The notes under the pieces were generated by a model, which saw nothing but the letters and a program-made list of their open reading frames with translations, did no database searches and was not told where the DNA came from. The position numbers and the translations under genes were made by a program. This document shows, piece after piece, positions 11,607 through 27,993 of a DNA stretch of 64,000 bases (position 1 is the stretch's first letter; the number at the start of each line of letters is the position of its first letter). Origin of the DNA: Desmodesmus armatus (taxonomy: Eukaryota > Chlorophyta > Chlorophyceae > Sphaeropleales > Scenedesmaceae); the NCBI GenBank assembly GCA_007449985.2, contig VIIQ02000027.1, positions 69,501 to 133,500 on the forward strand, in the 5' to 3' direction.

Positions 11607-14318
11607 AGAATGATGCAGACAGGCATAGATGCTTGGTGTGTGTGTGGGGAATGTGTATGCATGTCTGTCCGTCTCCAGCCAGCCAGCCAGCCAGCCAGCT
11701 AGCCTTGTTGCCCAGTGTGCACCCACCGCTTGCAGGTGTGGCTTGACTGCTGCTGGGCCCCAGCTGCGCAGACACACCGGCAGGGCCACTAGGGAGTCAT
11801 CCTTGGCCTGCCTGCAGCAACAAACCAAGCAGTGAGTGAGCGAGCTAGTGAGTCAGCAAGTCAGTGAGTCAGCAAGTCAGTGAGTGAGGGAGTGAGTCAG
11901 CAGACCGGCAGGGCCACCAGGGAGTCATCCTTGGCCTGCCTGCAGCAACACACAAAAGTACAACATCATGTTGCTGTGACAGCCGACATGCTCAAGTATA
12001 TGCAGTACACCATACCAATGGGTGTGTCCGAGATGCACACATACAGCCATTCAGCCGCTACCTGGGTTTGCAAAACTAGGGGCTTGCTAAATTCACCATC
12101 CACCTATCCAGCGAGCCAGCCAATACATTGGTGATACAGATCATCCGCGCCCGCCCCCACTCCCGCTAACCCCCCCCCCTCCAGGGCCATTCACCTGAGG
12201 CTTGACCCCAGCTTTTCACTGAGCACAGGGATAGCCAGGGGTGCAAAGTCAGGGCAGCAGGCCATTGCCGCCAACACCCGCTGCAGCAGCATGTCCCTGG
12301 TGATGCGGTTGCTGTCATTCTTGGGGGCTGTGAAGATCACCGGGAAGTAGGGGGCCACACAGGCATCAAATAGATCCTCGTTGTTGTCTTGAAGGTGGCT
12401 GGCTGAGGAGGCAAGACTGGGATGGTGGTACAACTTGCCAACAGCCTGCATGGTGTGTGTGTTGAATATGCGGTGTGACCATATATTACAGGACCGAAGG
12501 GGGTCATACATGAGCACTAAGTGTGCGTGTGTGTGTGTGTGTGTTGGGGGAGGGGCAGGGGGAGATGGCGGTCAAGCACAACAAACAAGACTAGGTTGGT
12601 GGTGAAACTTGCCGACGGCCTGCATTGTGAGTGTGTGCAGGGGGGGGGGGTCGGGGGAGGATGGCAGCCGGCGAAGCGCAACACATGCAACATGTTGCTG
12701 CATTACCACCGGGCTGGTGCTGTGAGAGACCTGACACCTGATGCATTGATGTGAGGGGGGAGTGCCGTGTTGCACAGGCACACGCACCTCCACACATTGC
12801 AGTGCCACCAGCAGGCACCTCGGGTCCGCTTCGTTCTCCATGGCCACCACTGTGAAGTAGGCTAGGTCTGTGCCCGCCAACACACTCGGCGCAGCAAAGG
12901 GACCCTGCCAGAGGACACCAATCAAGGCAACACAACAAGGGAATGATACAGAGACAGAACAAAGGCCTAGGTACCAGACGGCGAGGGGCCCTCACGTTAC
13001 CATACAGTTCTACTTGCAGGCTGGATGTCAACCCTCTGTATGTCAATATGCCAGTAGCAGCAGCAGCAGCAGCAGCAGCAGCTCACCTTGAGCAGCTCCA
13101 GCAGCAGTTCATAGCAGGCCAGTCGTCCCTTGTAGTCCAGGCCCTGAACGTGAACCTTCACCAGCTGGGACACTAGCTTCACTGAATCGGGCTCAGGCAG
13201 GGGGGCCAGGCTGGGCTGCCGGTGCCGCTGCAGCAGCGCCAAGCAGCCGGGGACAGCCACTCCGAGGCAGCGCCTGCGATCAGGACCAGCAACAGCAGGG
13301 ACGCAGGGACACGTTGGTTGTCCACTGTTATGTGGCAAGACGCTTACTATACCTCAACAAACAGGCGGCCTCACCCCTGAAAAGCCGATGTATACCCTTC
13401 AAAGGCTGCCTACAGGCGCACGCCCCAAAACCCAAAACCCCAGGCAGTGAATTAATGTGCAACTGTTGTAGGGAGCGAAAGCACCTTGTGGCGTAGCAAT
13501 TAAAATTAAATGCACGAGGTGATTGCCGTGTCACGCTGCTGCTCACCAGTCTGACAGTTTGCCTGCCAGGAAGTCAGCCAGCACACCCACATCCCCAGGT
13601 CGCAGGGCTTCAGGGGCCTCTGCAGCCAGCTGCACAGCAGTAGTGAAGCAGTACAGATGTTATCAACACCAACCAAGTGCAGCATAACAAAGAACAGCCA
13701 GTCCATCACAACCACAGCCAGTTGCAGAGACCCTGCATGTACTCAATGCATGTATCATAAAGCGCGCAGGAGGAGATTTCAGCTGCATCAGCAGCTGCTT
13801 GCAATTTTTGAGTCCAAAGCACGAGGGAATCTCGCAACGTTTGTCGTCATTGCTGGCCAATGAGTAAGACCCTTGCTGGCACCGTATTGTTGGAGAGCAT
13901 GAGCATGCCTCACCTGAGACAGCAGCTGCACAGCTCTGGCACGGCCCTCATGATCGACATCATCTGTCAAGGGGCGCTGCAGCAGTGCTACCTGGAGACG
14001 AGCAGAGGTGACGGAGGGTGTGGGAGGGCCAGGCACACTTGGCCATCCATGCCAGGCTGGCAACCCCCACCATCTGACTGGCAAACAACTGCACACCACT
14101 GCTTTGCACAAGCCCTCTGCACTTGACAACAGGCAGGTTTGAGCTTGAAATGTACAAAGTTTGCAGCAGCAGCAGCTTCTTCTCACCAGCTTCAAGACAC
14201 TGAGCGATCCTTGTCGCAGAGCTGACAGCACAGCAGCAGTAGCACTGCCCGCCTCATCTGACTGGCCTGCTATCACTTGATGCACACTATGATTTATGCC
14301 ATCTTCATGTATGTCCAT
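7292..14318 (-). CDS. MMS19: MMS19 nucleotide excision repair / cytosolic Fe-S assembly protein
   Basis: HEAT-repeat scaffold that in other eukaryotes hands Fe-S clusters from the CIA complex to nuclear DNA-repair and replication enzymes. Exons: 14187-14318, 13914-13991, 13547-13629, 13087-13273, 12788-12904, 12195-12445, 11727-11811, 11074-11451, 9760-10757, 7292-9184. Phases agree at every junction. Family landmarks are an N-terminal helix pair (GRARAVQLLSQ), the block EDLFDACVAPYFPVIFTAP followed by the NRITRDMLL region, CLRSWGPAAVKPHLQ, and the terminal HEAT YHLLHPHRRQVL...ALDDDSRAVRKAAV. Poly-Gln and poly-Ala inserts lengthen it to about 1390 residues, against roughly 1030-1160 usually. 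Exon 9 changes frame at 10317-10339; removing those 23 bases, which begin GTAAGC and end CAG, restores the frame, but an indel is equally possible. The start at 14318 is the first ATG of the only suitable frame. Confidence 0.88.
9472..9770 (-). repeat. Echo array of the MMS19 exon 9 end and donor
   Basis: The true end of exon 9 with its GTAAGT donor lies at 9754-9760. Degenerate copies of this edge lie in the following intron near 9663-9690, 9583-9612 and 9487-9515, about 80-97 bp apart. Two copies keep GTGAGT and one reads GTCAGT. The spacers are rich in the pentamer-like string GCAGTACA. Confidence 0.85.
11837..11955 (-). repeat. Minisatellite plus echo of the MMS19 exon 7 start
   Basis: About 50 bp at 11902-11950 repeat, nearly exactly, the start of exon 7 and its acceptor (11771-11820). 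Between the two lies a short minisatellite made of GTGAGTCAGCAA-like units at 11833-11895. The echo is intronic if the inner acceptor is used. Confidence 0.85.
12583..12640 (-). repeat. Echo of the MMS19 exon 6 start
   Basis: This intronic stretch repeats the acceptor and first ~35 coding bases of exon 6 (true copy 12405-12450). Read on the minus strand it would give AVGKFHHQPSL against the true AVGKLYHHPSL, then it stops. It is a decayed partial exon copy. Confidence 0.8.
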
Positions 14319-15074
14319 TTGTCACTCCAGATGTAGCGGACTGACTGCAGGAAGAAAGTTGGCTCAGGATCTTGATCTGGTTGGAAACCGACGGACTGAA
14401 GCAGCCTAAGGCTTACGTTCAAAAAATCACAAAAACGATGAATCTTGCAAAGCTATTGGCTGCTGCGGCCCTGCTATGGTTGGGCGTCCAAACCAGCAGC
14501 AAGCCGGTAACGGTCCCTTGTGTGAGTCTCGTGTTTGCATTTGAGCGTGTCTACGTTCATACTGCAATGATTCACTGAATTCCACCAGGTGGCAGGAACG
14601 GTACATGGGTGTCCATGGTTGGCTGGGAGGGCTGCAAGGGATGTGCACTGCAGATGCAAGCCTGATAGAGAGAAGCCACAGCAAACCACACTGGGCCCCA
14701 TCCAGCAAAACAAGCACCGGCGACGACTCTGAGTTGGGTGCAGTGCACATCTTCCCAGTTTAGCCATCCCCCTCAACGGGCCTGACCAGACCCTGTGTGA
14801 TGCACCAGCCTGATTTGCACCACATCACAGCCAGCCAGTTACACAGCTTAGCGCTCACAGCTGCAGGCCCTGCAGCATGTCTGTGCCTTCAAGCCGGCAA
14901 CCAAGCGTCACGCAACAGCTCCTCCAACACTCCAACCACAGCAGCAACACCCCTCACACTCTTCAACAACACCCTCACACAAGCAGCAACAACACAACCC
15001 AACCTCAACCCTGCCTGTCTGCATCAACAGCAAGGGTCAAACTGGGTCAAACTTCAGTCAAACCTCAGTCAAAC
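14319..15074. other. Intergenic: MMS19 promoter side and DBP3 3' UTR
   Basis: The stop of DBP3 is at 15075 and MMS19 starts at 14318, both on the minus strand. The stretch contains the DBP3 poly(A) signal and a plus-strand micro-ORF with a signal-peptide-like start (14438). Nothing else is supported. Confidence 0.6.
14839..14843 (-). terminator. TGTAA polyadenylation signal of DBP3
   Basis: TTACA on the plus strand, hence TGTAA on the transcript, about 230 bp after the DBP3 stop codon. The distance is typical for green algae. Confidence 0.6.
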
Positions 15075-21085
<6,011 letters not shown>

Positions 21086-21589
21086 GTTGGTAATGAGCCC
21101 TGCCAGCACAGCACCACAGCAGCACCACACCCACCAGTGAGCAAAATGCACATGGGCCATAACAGTCCGTGTAGGGTTGCGCGGTACCCTAAATACACTA
21201 TCGCAAGCCCTAAAAGCAGCTCACCTAGGCGAGAACAAGCTGCTCGGCAGCCGTCAGGCCTGTATCGGGCTTTAGTCAGGCGTGAAGCCTGTCGTTACAG
21301 CTGAAATCTGCTGTATCGAAACGAAAAGGAGCGAGCCATCGCGCTCAACCGCGATTCTGGCCCTGTCGCAACGGTTACGGTTGGGTCACACCCATGACCA
21401 TGTTCAAGCGTTCTGCCAACAGCTCGCTGCCCAGCTGGTGTCATTCAGCTTTCGGCACGAGTGTGCCGTCCCTAATGCTTTGCCAACCGGAGCACTGCAG
21501 CTTTGCCCGCAGATTTTGAATACCCCACCATCAACAGCAACAGCAACCCCAACCGCACCATCAGACCTGATCAGTGCAGTTGTGGTGCC
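21086..21589. promoter_or_regulatory. Divergent promoter between DBP3 and the dynamin gene
   Basis: The start codons of DBP3 (21085, minus) and of the dynamin gene (21590, plus) are 504 bp apart and point away from each other, so both promoters and 5' UTRs must lie here. The sequence is a little less repetitive than its surroundings. I see no convincing TATA box. Confidence 0.6.
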
Positions 21590-24500
21590 ATGTCTACACC
21601 AGGAGGAAAAGGTCGAGACCTGTTCGACAATCAGGAGTCGCAGCTACGCTATGAGGCATACTCAAGGCTACAAGCAGCAGCTGTGGCTTTCGGTGACTCT
21701 TGCACCTTACCAATCCCAGAGATCGTGGCGATAGGAGGACAGTCGGATGGCAAGAGCTCTCTTATGGAGGCGTTCCTTGGCGTGAGTGACATATCTAGCA
21801 AGAGTCATGACAAGCATGCTGGTGGGGTGCTTGTGCAGGACGCTGCTGTGTCGACCGATGAAGCTGCTGTGTCGACAGCCCAGCACCATTTGGATCCTTG
21901 TTGCACCTGCAGTTCCGCTTCAACGTGCGTGAGGTGGAGATGGGCACAAGGCGTCCTCTGATAGTGCAGATGGTGCACGACCCCTCTGCACCAGAGCCAC
22001 GCTGCAGGCTGCAGGATGAGGACAGCGAGGAGTATGGGCCTCCCATCATGCCGGAGACAGCAGTGGCAGACGCAATCATGAAGCGCACCAAGGAGCACCT
22101 GCGGCAAAGGGGCAACGCAGCGGTGTCAAGCAAGCCCATCGTCATGCGTGCTGAGTAAGTGTGCAGCAGCATCCACAGCCTGTCACTACTGCTGGCGTGC
22201 CTCATGCGAATTCAACGCGCGTGCCGCTTCAGCAGTGTAGTGCAGTGCGCACCAGCTGTGACTTGTGCATGTTGTTTGCAGGTACGCGTACTGCCCCAAC
22301 CTGACCCTCATCGACACCCCTGGCTTCATCCTCAAGGTAACAGGACAGGGCTTGGCAGGTCTGATCAGGCACCTCCAGAAGTGAATGGTGCGGCAATACT
22401 TGTCAAACATGCACAGGCTGCACTTCATCCTTCAGCAGCTGTGCAACTGTGTAAAAACCCCTTATGTTCCTGCAGGCACGCAATGGGGAGGCAGACAGTA
22501 CGCCGGATGAGATCCTGCAGATGGTGAAGCAGCTGGCAGCACCACCTCACAGGTACTGTACTGAGTACGCCGCGAGCACTGCGAGCACCACTGTCACACC
22601 ACGCCCTGTCAGGGGTTGCCAGGAGGCAGGGCAGGTGTTTCCGCGCTCATGCTGCAGCCACCCCATTGCTGCATGCAAGCTACCTCCTGTCCTACACAAC
22701 GACTGCCATGCTGCTGTCTGTCCTGCAGGCTCATTCTGTTCCTGCAGCAGTCGTCTGTGGAGTGGGCCAGCTCACTTTGGATCAATGTGGTGCAGGAGTT
22801 GGACCCACAGTACCAGCGCACGGCAAGTGTCATGCTGTATGTGACAGCACCTGTAGAACCCACGCAGGAGGCCGGGCAGCCAAAGTAGCTGTTGTCTCAG
22901 GCATTCCTGGGGGGGGGGGGATTCATTACCCGGCACATGTTGAGCGTCAGAAAAGTGCACAAAAGCCGCCTTCCGATCTGCTGCTGAGTTGCTTTCCATG
23001 GACTTTGCCCACTGCCACTGGCACTGCTGCTACAGGTGATTGTTGCCAGCAAGTTTGACAACAGGCTGAAGGAGTTCTCAGAGCGCTGGGAGGTGGACAA
23101 GTACCTGAGTGCCACAGGGTACCTGCCAGCCAACGTGAAGCCTTTCTTCATTGCACTGCCCAAGGTGAGCATGGCGCCACACAGTACTTGTCTGTCCACA
23201 AGAGTGTTCTGCCTCACTGTGCACCTACAAATGCCACATGACAATGAGCAGAGTAGGCGGGGCCAGCGTGCAGCCAACATACCCATGAGCTGCCCGTGTC
23301 ATGCTGTGCAAAGAGAAGGACTGAAAGAAGAAGCAGAAGAGGATCACAGATCGGCCAGCAATTGAACTGTGTCGCAAGCCTGCTAAATCAGCAGCAGCTC
23401 TTTGTTATGCCCGGTGATGTCTGCAGGAGCGCAACATCCAAACCAGCGCAGAGTGGCGGCAGCAGATGGGTCAGGTGGATGTGTCCATCCTGCAGCACAT
23501 GCGCGACAACATCAAGGGGGGCTTTGACGAGGAGAGGCATGCACCACGCGTGGGCTTTGGCAACCTGAAGAGGTGGGTAGGTCGGGCTGTTGCGTGCAGT
23601 TTGGCAGCCTATGGTTCACCTCAACCATATTGCTGGCGCGCTGCAATTGATTACCTCCCACTCGCAGCTGTCAGTCTGCTGTTGACTTGGCCACTGCGGC
23701 AGCTATGTTCGTGTCTGGGGCAGCGATTGCAGGCTTGCTGGTTCATGCCACAACACACAGAGAGAAACAGCAGCTGGCAGTGAAAACCCAAACGTACCTG
23801 TGCCCTGGTGTCCTGCCTCGCCAGGTTCCTGGAGGACGAGCTTGCCAGGCGCTACCGTGATGCCGCACCTGGAACACTGGCGTTGCTGCAGGTGGGCTGG
23901 TGATAGCTGGTACCTGCTGCACCCATCGCAGCTCTCGGGACACTGCCAGGCCCCTGCTGGGGATGGCATACTACACAGCGTCAATGTCAATACCAACCAC
24001 CGTTGTGTGCTTTCAATGAGCTTCAACAGACGCAGACAACCTGCACCTGCTCAGCACAGGTGTCCAAGTGTCGGCATGCATGTGATGGTCGTGTGTGACA
24101 TGCTGGGACTGCAGGAGCGCTGCGAGGTTTTGGCGAAGGAGCTGCTGGCGGTGGACGGCAGGCTGCAGGCGTGCATGGATGTCGCAGCTCTCCGCAAAGC
24201 AGGTATGTGGCTTGGCATGGCATTGGCACAGTCCTGTGTGAAGCTGCATACAGCTTTCCTTGTGTTTGCTGCGACACCCGTCGCTGCATCAAACACTGTT
24301 GCCACACAGTAGCGGCTGCTTGTATTGCCCACACCGACTTTTATTAGCAGTATTGCCTATGTATGCCACGCATGCGGGTCTCATTGTCCATGTTGAACTC
24401 ACGTGCATGCAGGCATGCAGCACGCTGCTGCCACAGGGAAGATGCTTGAGGAGATCCTGGCCGGCTGCACCAACCCTGACCCAGCACAGCACGGCATGAC

Positions 24501-27500
24501 AACAGAGGAGGAGCGCACAGCGTCCAACGTGCAGGTAGCAAGGACTCTGCTGGATGCCTGAGCTTCCGCAGGGTCGACTTGTGTGTACCCCTGCTTGAGC
24601 TGTTGCTGTGTTGAAAGTGCAGCATGGTTGCCTGTACTGGCCACCTACCTCAACGGTGGTGCCAGCATCTCGTGTGTCATCGTTGTGATCTGTAGGTGGC
24701 TCAGGACCCTGTCCCTGTGCTATGATGTGCTGTGCTGTGCTCTGTTCCTGCAGTGGCCTGGCTGCCTGGATGCGGTGAAGCCGCCCAATGCCGGCCTCAA
24801 GCTGTTTGGAGGTGCAGCCTTTGAGCGCTGCCTGAATGAGTTCCAGGTGGCCGCCAACACGCTGGCCTTCCCCTCATGTGAGTGATGAACTCTGAGTGCA
24901 TAGGAAAGCGGGCCAGTTGGCTGTCCCTCAAACAGGCAGACTCATGTTATGCTACGCAACCATGTTTGGTGCTTGCTGCTGCTCATCATGACTGTCTGCA
25001 AATCTTTGCACTGTCATGCAGACTGGGCCCCCGGGTACTGACTGAGCGTGTGCTGTGTGCTGGTGCACCGTTGTTTTCTCGCCTGTGCTCATTGCAGCTG
25101 CAGTGGCTCGTGACCGCGTGGCAAACGTCCTGTTGGCATACAAGGTGCGCACACGGCCAGCAGCCTGCAGCCTCAGCTGGTGCTGTCACAACCCTAGGTA
25201 CAGCAACAAGCAAGCCACCGTGCTGCATGCCTGTGAGGCTATTCAGCCATGGGGTGCTGACACCCAGCACAACAGACAGCACAAGTCAACAGCAACCTGT
25301 CACTGCAGGGCCAGCACAACAGACAGCACATATTAGCAGGAACCTGATGTTGCGTTCACCCTAGTTGTCTTGCTGGGCTGCAGGGCAAGAACCACCTGGG
25401 GGGTGCGGCTCGTGCAGCTGAGGACATCGCCCGTCAGACAGCCAGGGAGCTGCTGGGGCCCCTGCTAGACGCAGCATGCAGCAGGCTGGCCTTCATTCTG
25501 CGGCGCGCACTGGACATTGCAGCTGACAAGTGCCTCAAGCATGGTGGGTTTGTCTAGGCGCTGTGCTGCTCCTGGCGATGTGGGTTGGGTGGATGGACAC
25601 AGCTGCTATGGCCTTGCCTTGGCAGCGGCTTCCCACCTGCACCGCCATTCTGTGTCTGACCAGGTGCCCGGGAGAAAGGACAATGGTATGCACACAACAT
25701 CCAGCTGGGTGCTAGCTAGCACTGTAGATGCCATATGGTGTTAGTGGTGGTTGTCCGGCAAGCATGTCGGTGACCCTTTGGTGAAGGCGAGGCTGTCTTT
25801 TCCCTGCCTACAATGGTCTGTTGCATGCTGGTGTGCGTGTGGTTGCTGAAGGCCCTGCCAAGGAGGCGCTGCAGCCCTATGTGGCTTTTCATGCAGCCCT
25901 GCGCTCCGCCCACATGGCCTTTGTCTCCCGCCTGGAGACCCAGGCCCGCACCCTGCTGCGCCACCACCTGGACACAGCCACCAGCGAGTTTGCACTCAGC
26001 CTGCTCATGTCCACGGTGTCGCTGGAGCCAGCAGCAGCATACCAGCAGCAGCCAGCGGGAATGCTGCCGCCTGGCAGCAGGAGGGCAGCGGCGGCGGCAG
26101 CAGTAGATGAGGGCGAGAACGTGCCCCCGCAGGACGATGGCAGCGATGAGGGACAGCAGGTGCGAAGGCTGAGCCACGGCTTAGCAGGGTTTTGATCATG
26201 CATGGCAGCACACTGGTGTGTGTGTGTGGGGGGGGGGGCAGGGGTTGCTGCAGCTGTTTCATGGCATCCCTGGGTGCCTATGTGGTGGCAAGTTTCAACA
26301 CTCAATGGCTGGGAGTGGAGTGCGTGGGCTGACTCAGCGCTGCGCCGCTCGCTCGTCTGCTGTTGCGCAGCTGTCACTGGCGCACAGGACGCCCTACAGG
26401 CCCATCCAGATGACAGTGCCTGAGACGCCATCACCAGAGGTGCTGATGCAGCAGCAGGCAGTGGTGGGCACCAGCAGGCGTGGGGGGCCCGGCCGCCATG
26501 TGTCGGACACCACCCCCAGCAAGGGCAGGATGGCCAAGGCGCAGCGCGTGGATGACGGAGGCATGGGAGGTGAGGCGGGGATAGTGATCGGCATCCCACC
26601 CACATACAACACACACAGAACTGCTGCTAGACACTACACAGGACCCTCTGTGTCCGCAGCTGTAAGGGTTGAGGACTTGCAGATTGCCACGCCGGCCGCA
26701 CTGACCCCAGCAGCATTAGCGTGGGACGATCACTGAACTGCCCAGGATTGACCAAGGCCAAAACATGAAGACTGTTGCTGGTTTTGCTGCAGGCGGTGTG
26801 CTGTATGACGGCCGCGGCACCTTCAATGACGTCATTGGCTACGCAGAGAGGCTGTTTGGCCGCATCAGGCAGACGGTGCGTCGGCATTTTGGGCAGCAGG
26901 CAACAGTTGCGTATGTGCAGCTGTCCTGTACCAGTGTCTTCATGCCGAGCTGGCTATTGCCAACTGCTGGCTGTTTGGTAGTCGGCATTACACCAATGCT
27001 CGGCCGCCTGGCAGTATGCCGCATTAGCTGCAGCGCTGCTCAGATGATTGTTTGTCTTGAACCCTGCGCTGCTGGGGTGCGCAGGTGGCTGGCCAGGCTG
27101 CACCCGCCACACTCAAGTCTGCCTTCCTGGACCCGGTGTCTGACAGCATGTCCACAGACGTGGCGCTGCAGCTCTTTGCCAAGGCAGACGCAGAGTTCAT
27201 GCAGATGTTTGCAGGTACGAGGCATGCGTTGCTCAGAGCAATGGGGCCGGGACGACTGTCCAACAGATGAGATGCAGTCGCCTGATGGGGCACATCAGGC
27301 CAACGGTGCATGACGCTAAACTGCACATTTCATCGATCCCCCCCCCCACACACACACAGTACCCCACCCCCCTCATGTACAATATGTTCCTTGTTGGGGT
27401 GGTAGTTGACTCGTCCACACTATTACTCTCCCTGCCGCTGTCTTGGTGGCTGTTTGCAGCTGCTGGTGCGCTGGCCGCGCTGCAAAGCAAGCGTGACAGC

Positions 27501-27569
27501 CTGCACAGGCGTTGCGAGGGGCTGCTGAAGTGCAAGAACGAGTTTGCAGAGCTGGCTCGGGCCTTGTGA
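21590..27569 (+). CDS. DRP5B: Dynamin-related GTPase of the DRP5/ARC5 (plastid division) class
   Basis: Large GTPase that in plants constricts the outer plastid envelope (DRP5B/ARC5) or acts at the cell plate (DRP5A). Exons: 21590-21781, 21913-22154, 22282-22336, 22476-22552, 22729-22822, 23036-23164, 23427-23572, 23825-23891, 24115-24202, 24413-24534, 24754-24877, 25098-25144, 25384-25543, 25852-26159, 26371-26569, 26793-26875, 27085-27214, 27460-27569; 790 residues. Motifs: P-loop GGQSDGKSS, TRRP switch, DTPG in LTLIDTPGF, ASKFD for the guanine base. The order of later blocks (NAGLKLFGGAAFERCLNEF, KNEFAELARAL end) follows ARC5 closely and the length is similar. A possible extra exon at 26661-26736 resembles ARC5 but would end in a stop, so it is left out. 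The intron after 22822 starts GCAAGT. Start: the first ATG upstream of the GTPase block. Confidence 0.86.
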
Positions 27570-27677
27570 CACCCAGGACCATCGGGGCCGCCCTACAGGA
27601 GTGTGGTGACTTTGGTGTAGAAGCATGTCTGCTGCAGTGCCGACTGGCATGCTGGGTTGCGTGACCTGAGCGACACC

Positions 27678-27682
27678 TGTAA
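27678..27682 (+). terminator. TGTAA polyadenylation signal of the dynamin gene
   Basis: TGTAA lies about 110 bp after the stop codon at 27569, a typical spacing for green algae. Confidence 0.6.
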
Positions 27683-27993
27683 CGTACATGTTGAGAGAGC
27701 TTTGCCACTTGATCCTGTGATGCTGATGTAGAAGTGATGCACAGCCTGATCTCAAGTGTCAAAAAACACTTCCACCCAACTTGCACCCTACCCGGTCTAT
27801 GGCTGGCTCCAGATTGGAGTTACATAACACATTAGCAAATGGACAGCTTAGAGAGCCAGAAGCTGCCAAACCTGCACCGCGCGGTTTAGGTTCCTGAACA
27901 TTTGCTCACCAGAAGCAAAGTCTGGCCAGTCCGTTGCAGGAGCCCTCTTTCCCTTGCAAGCCGTTTGAAGTCTGCCCGCTTCAGACGCGCAGA
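27683..27993. other. Intergenic: promoter side of RPS27
   Basis: Short stretch between the dynamin gene and RPS27 on the same strand. It must hold the RPS27 promoter and 5' UTR; no further element is recognisable. Confidence 0.5.

Noticed and set aside
25656..25685. 22-base mini-exon in the dynamin gene (starting GCCCGGGAG after an AG)
   Set aside because: Including it breaks the frame into the well-conserved exon at 25852, whereas the direct join keeps the frame.
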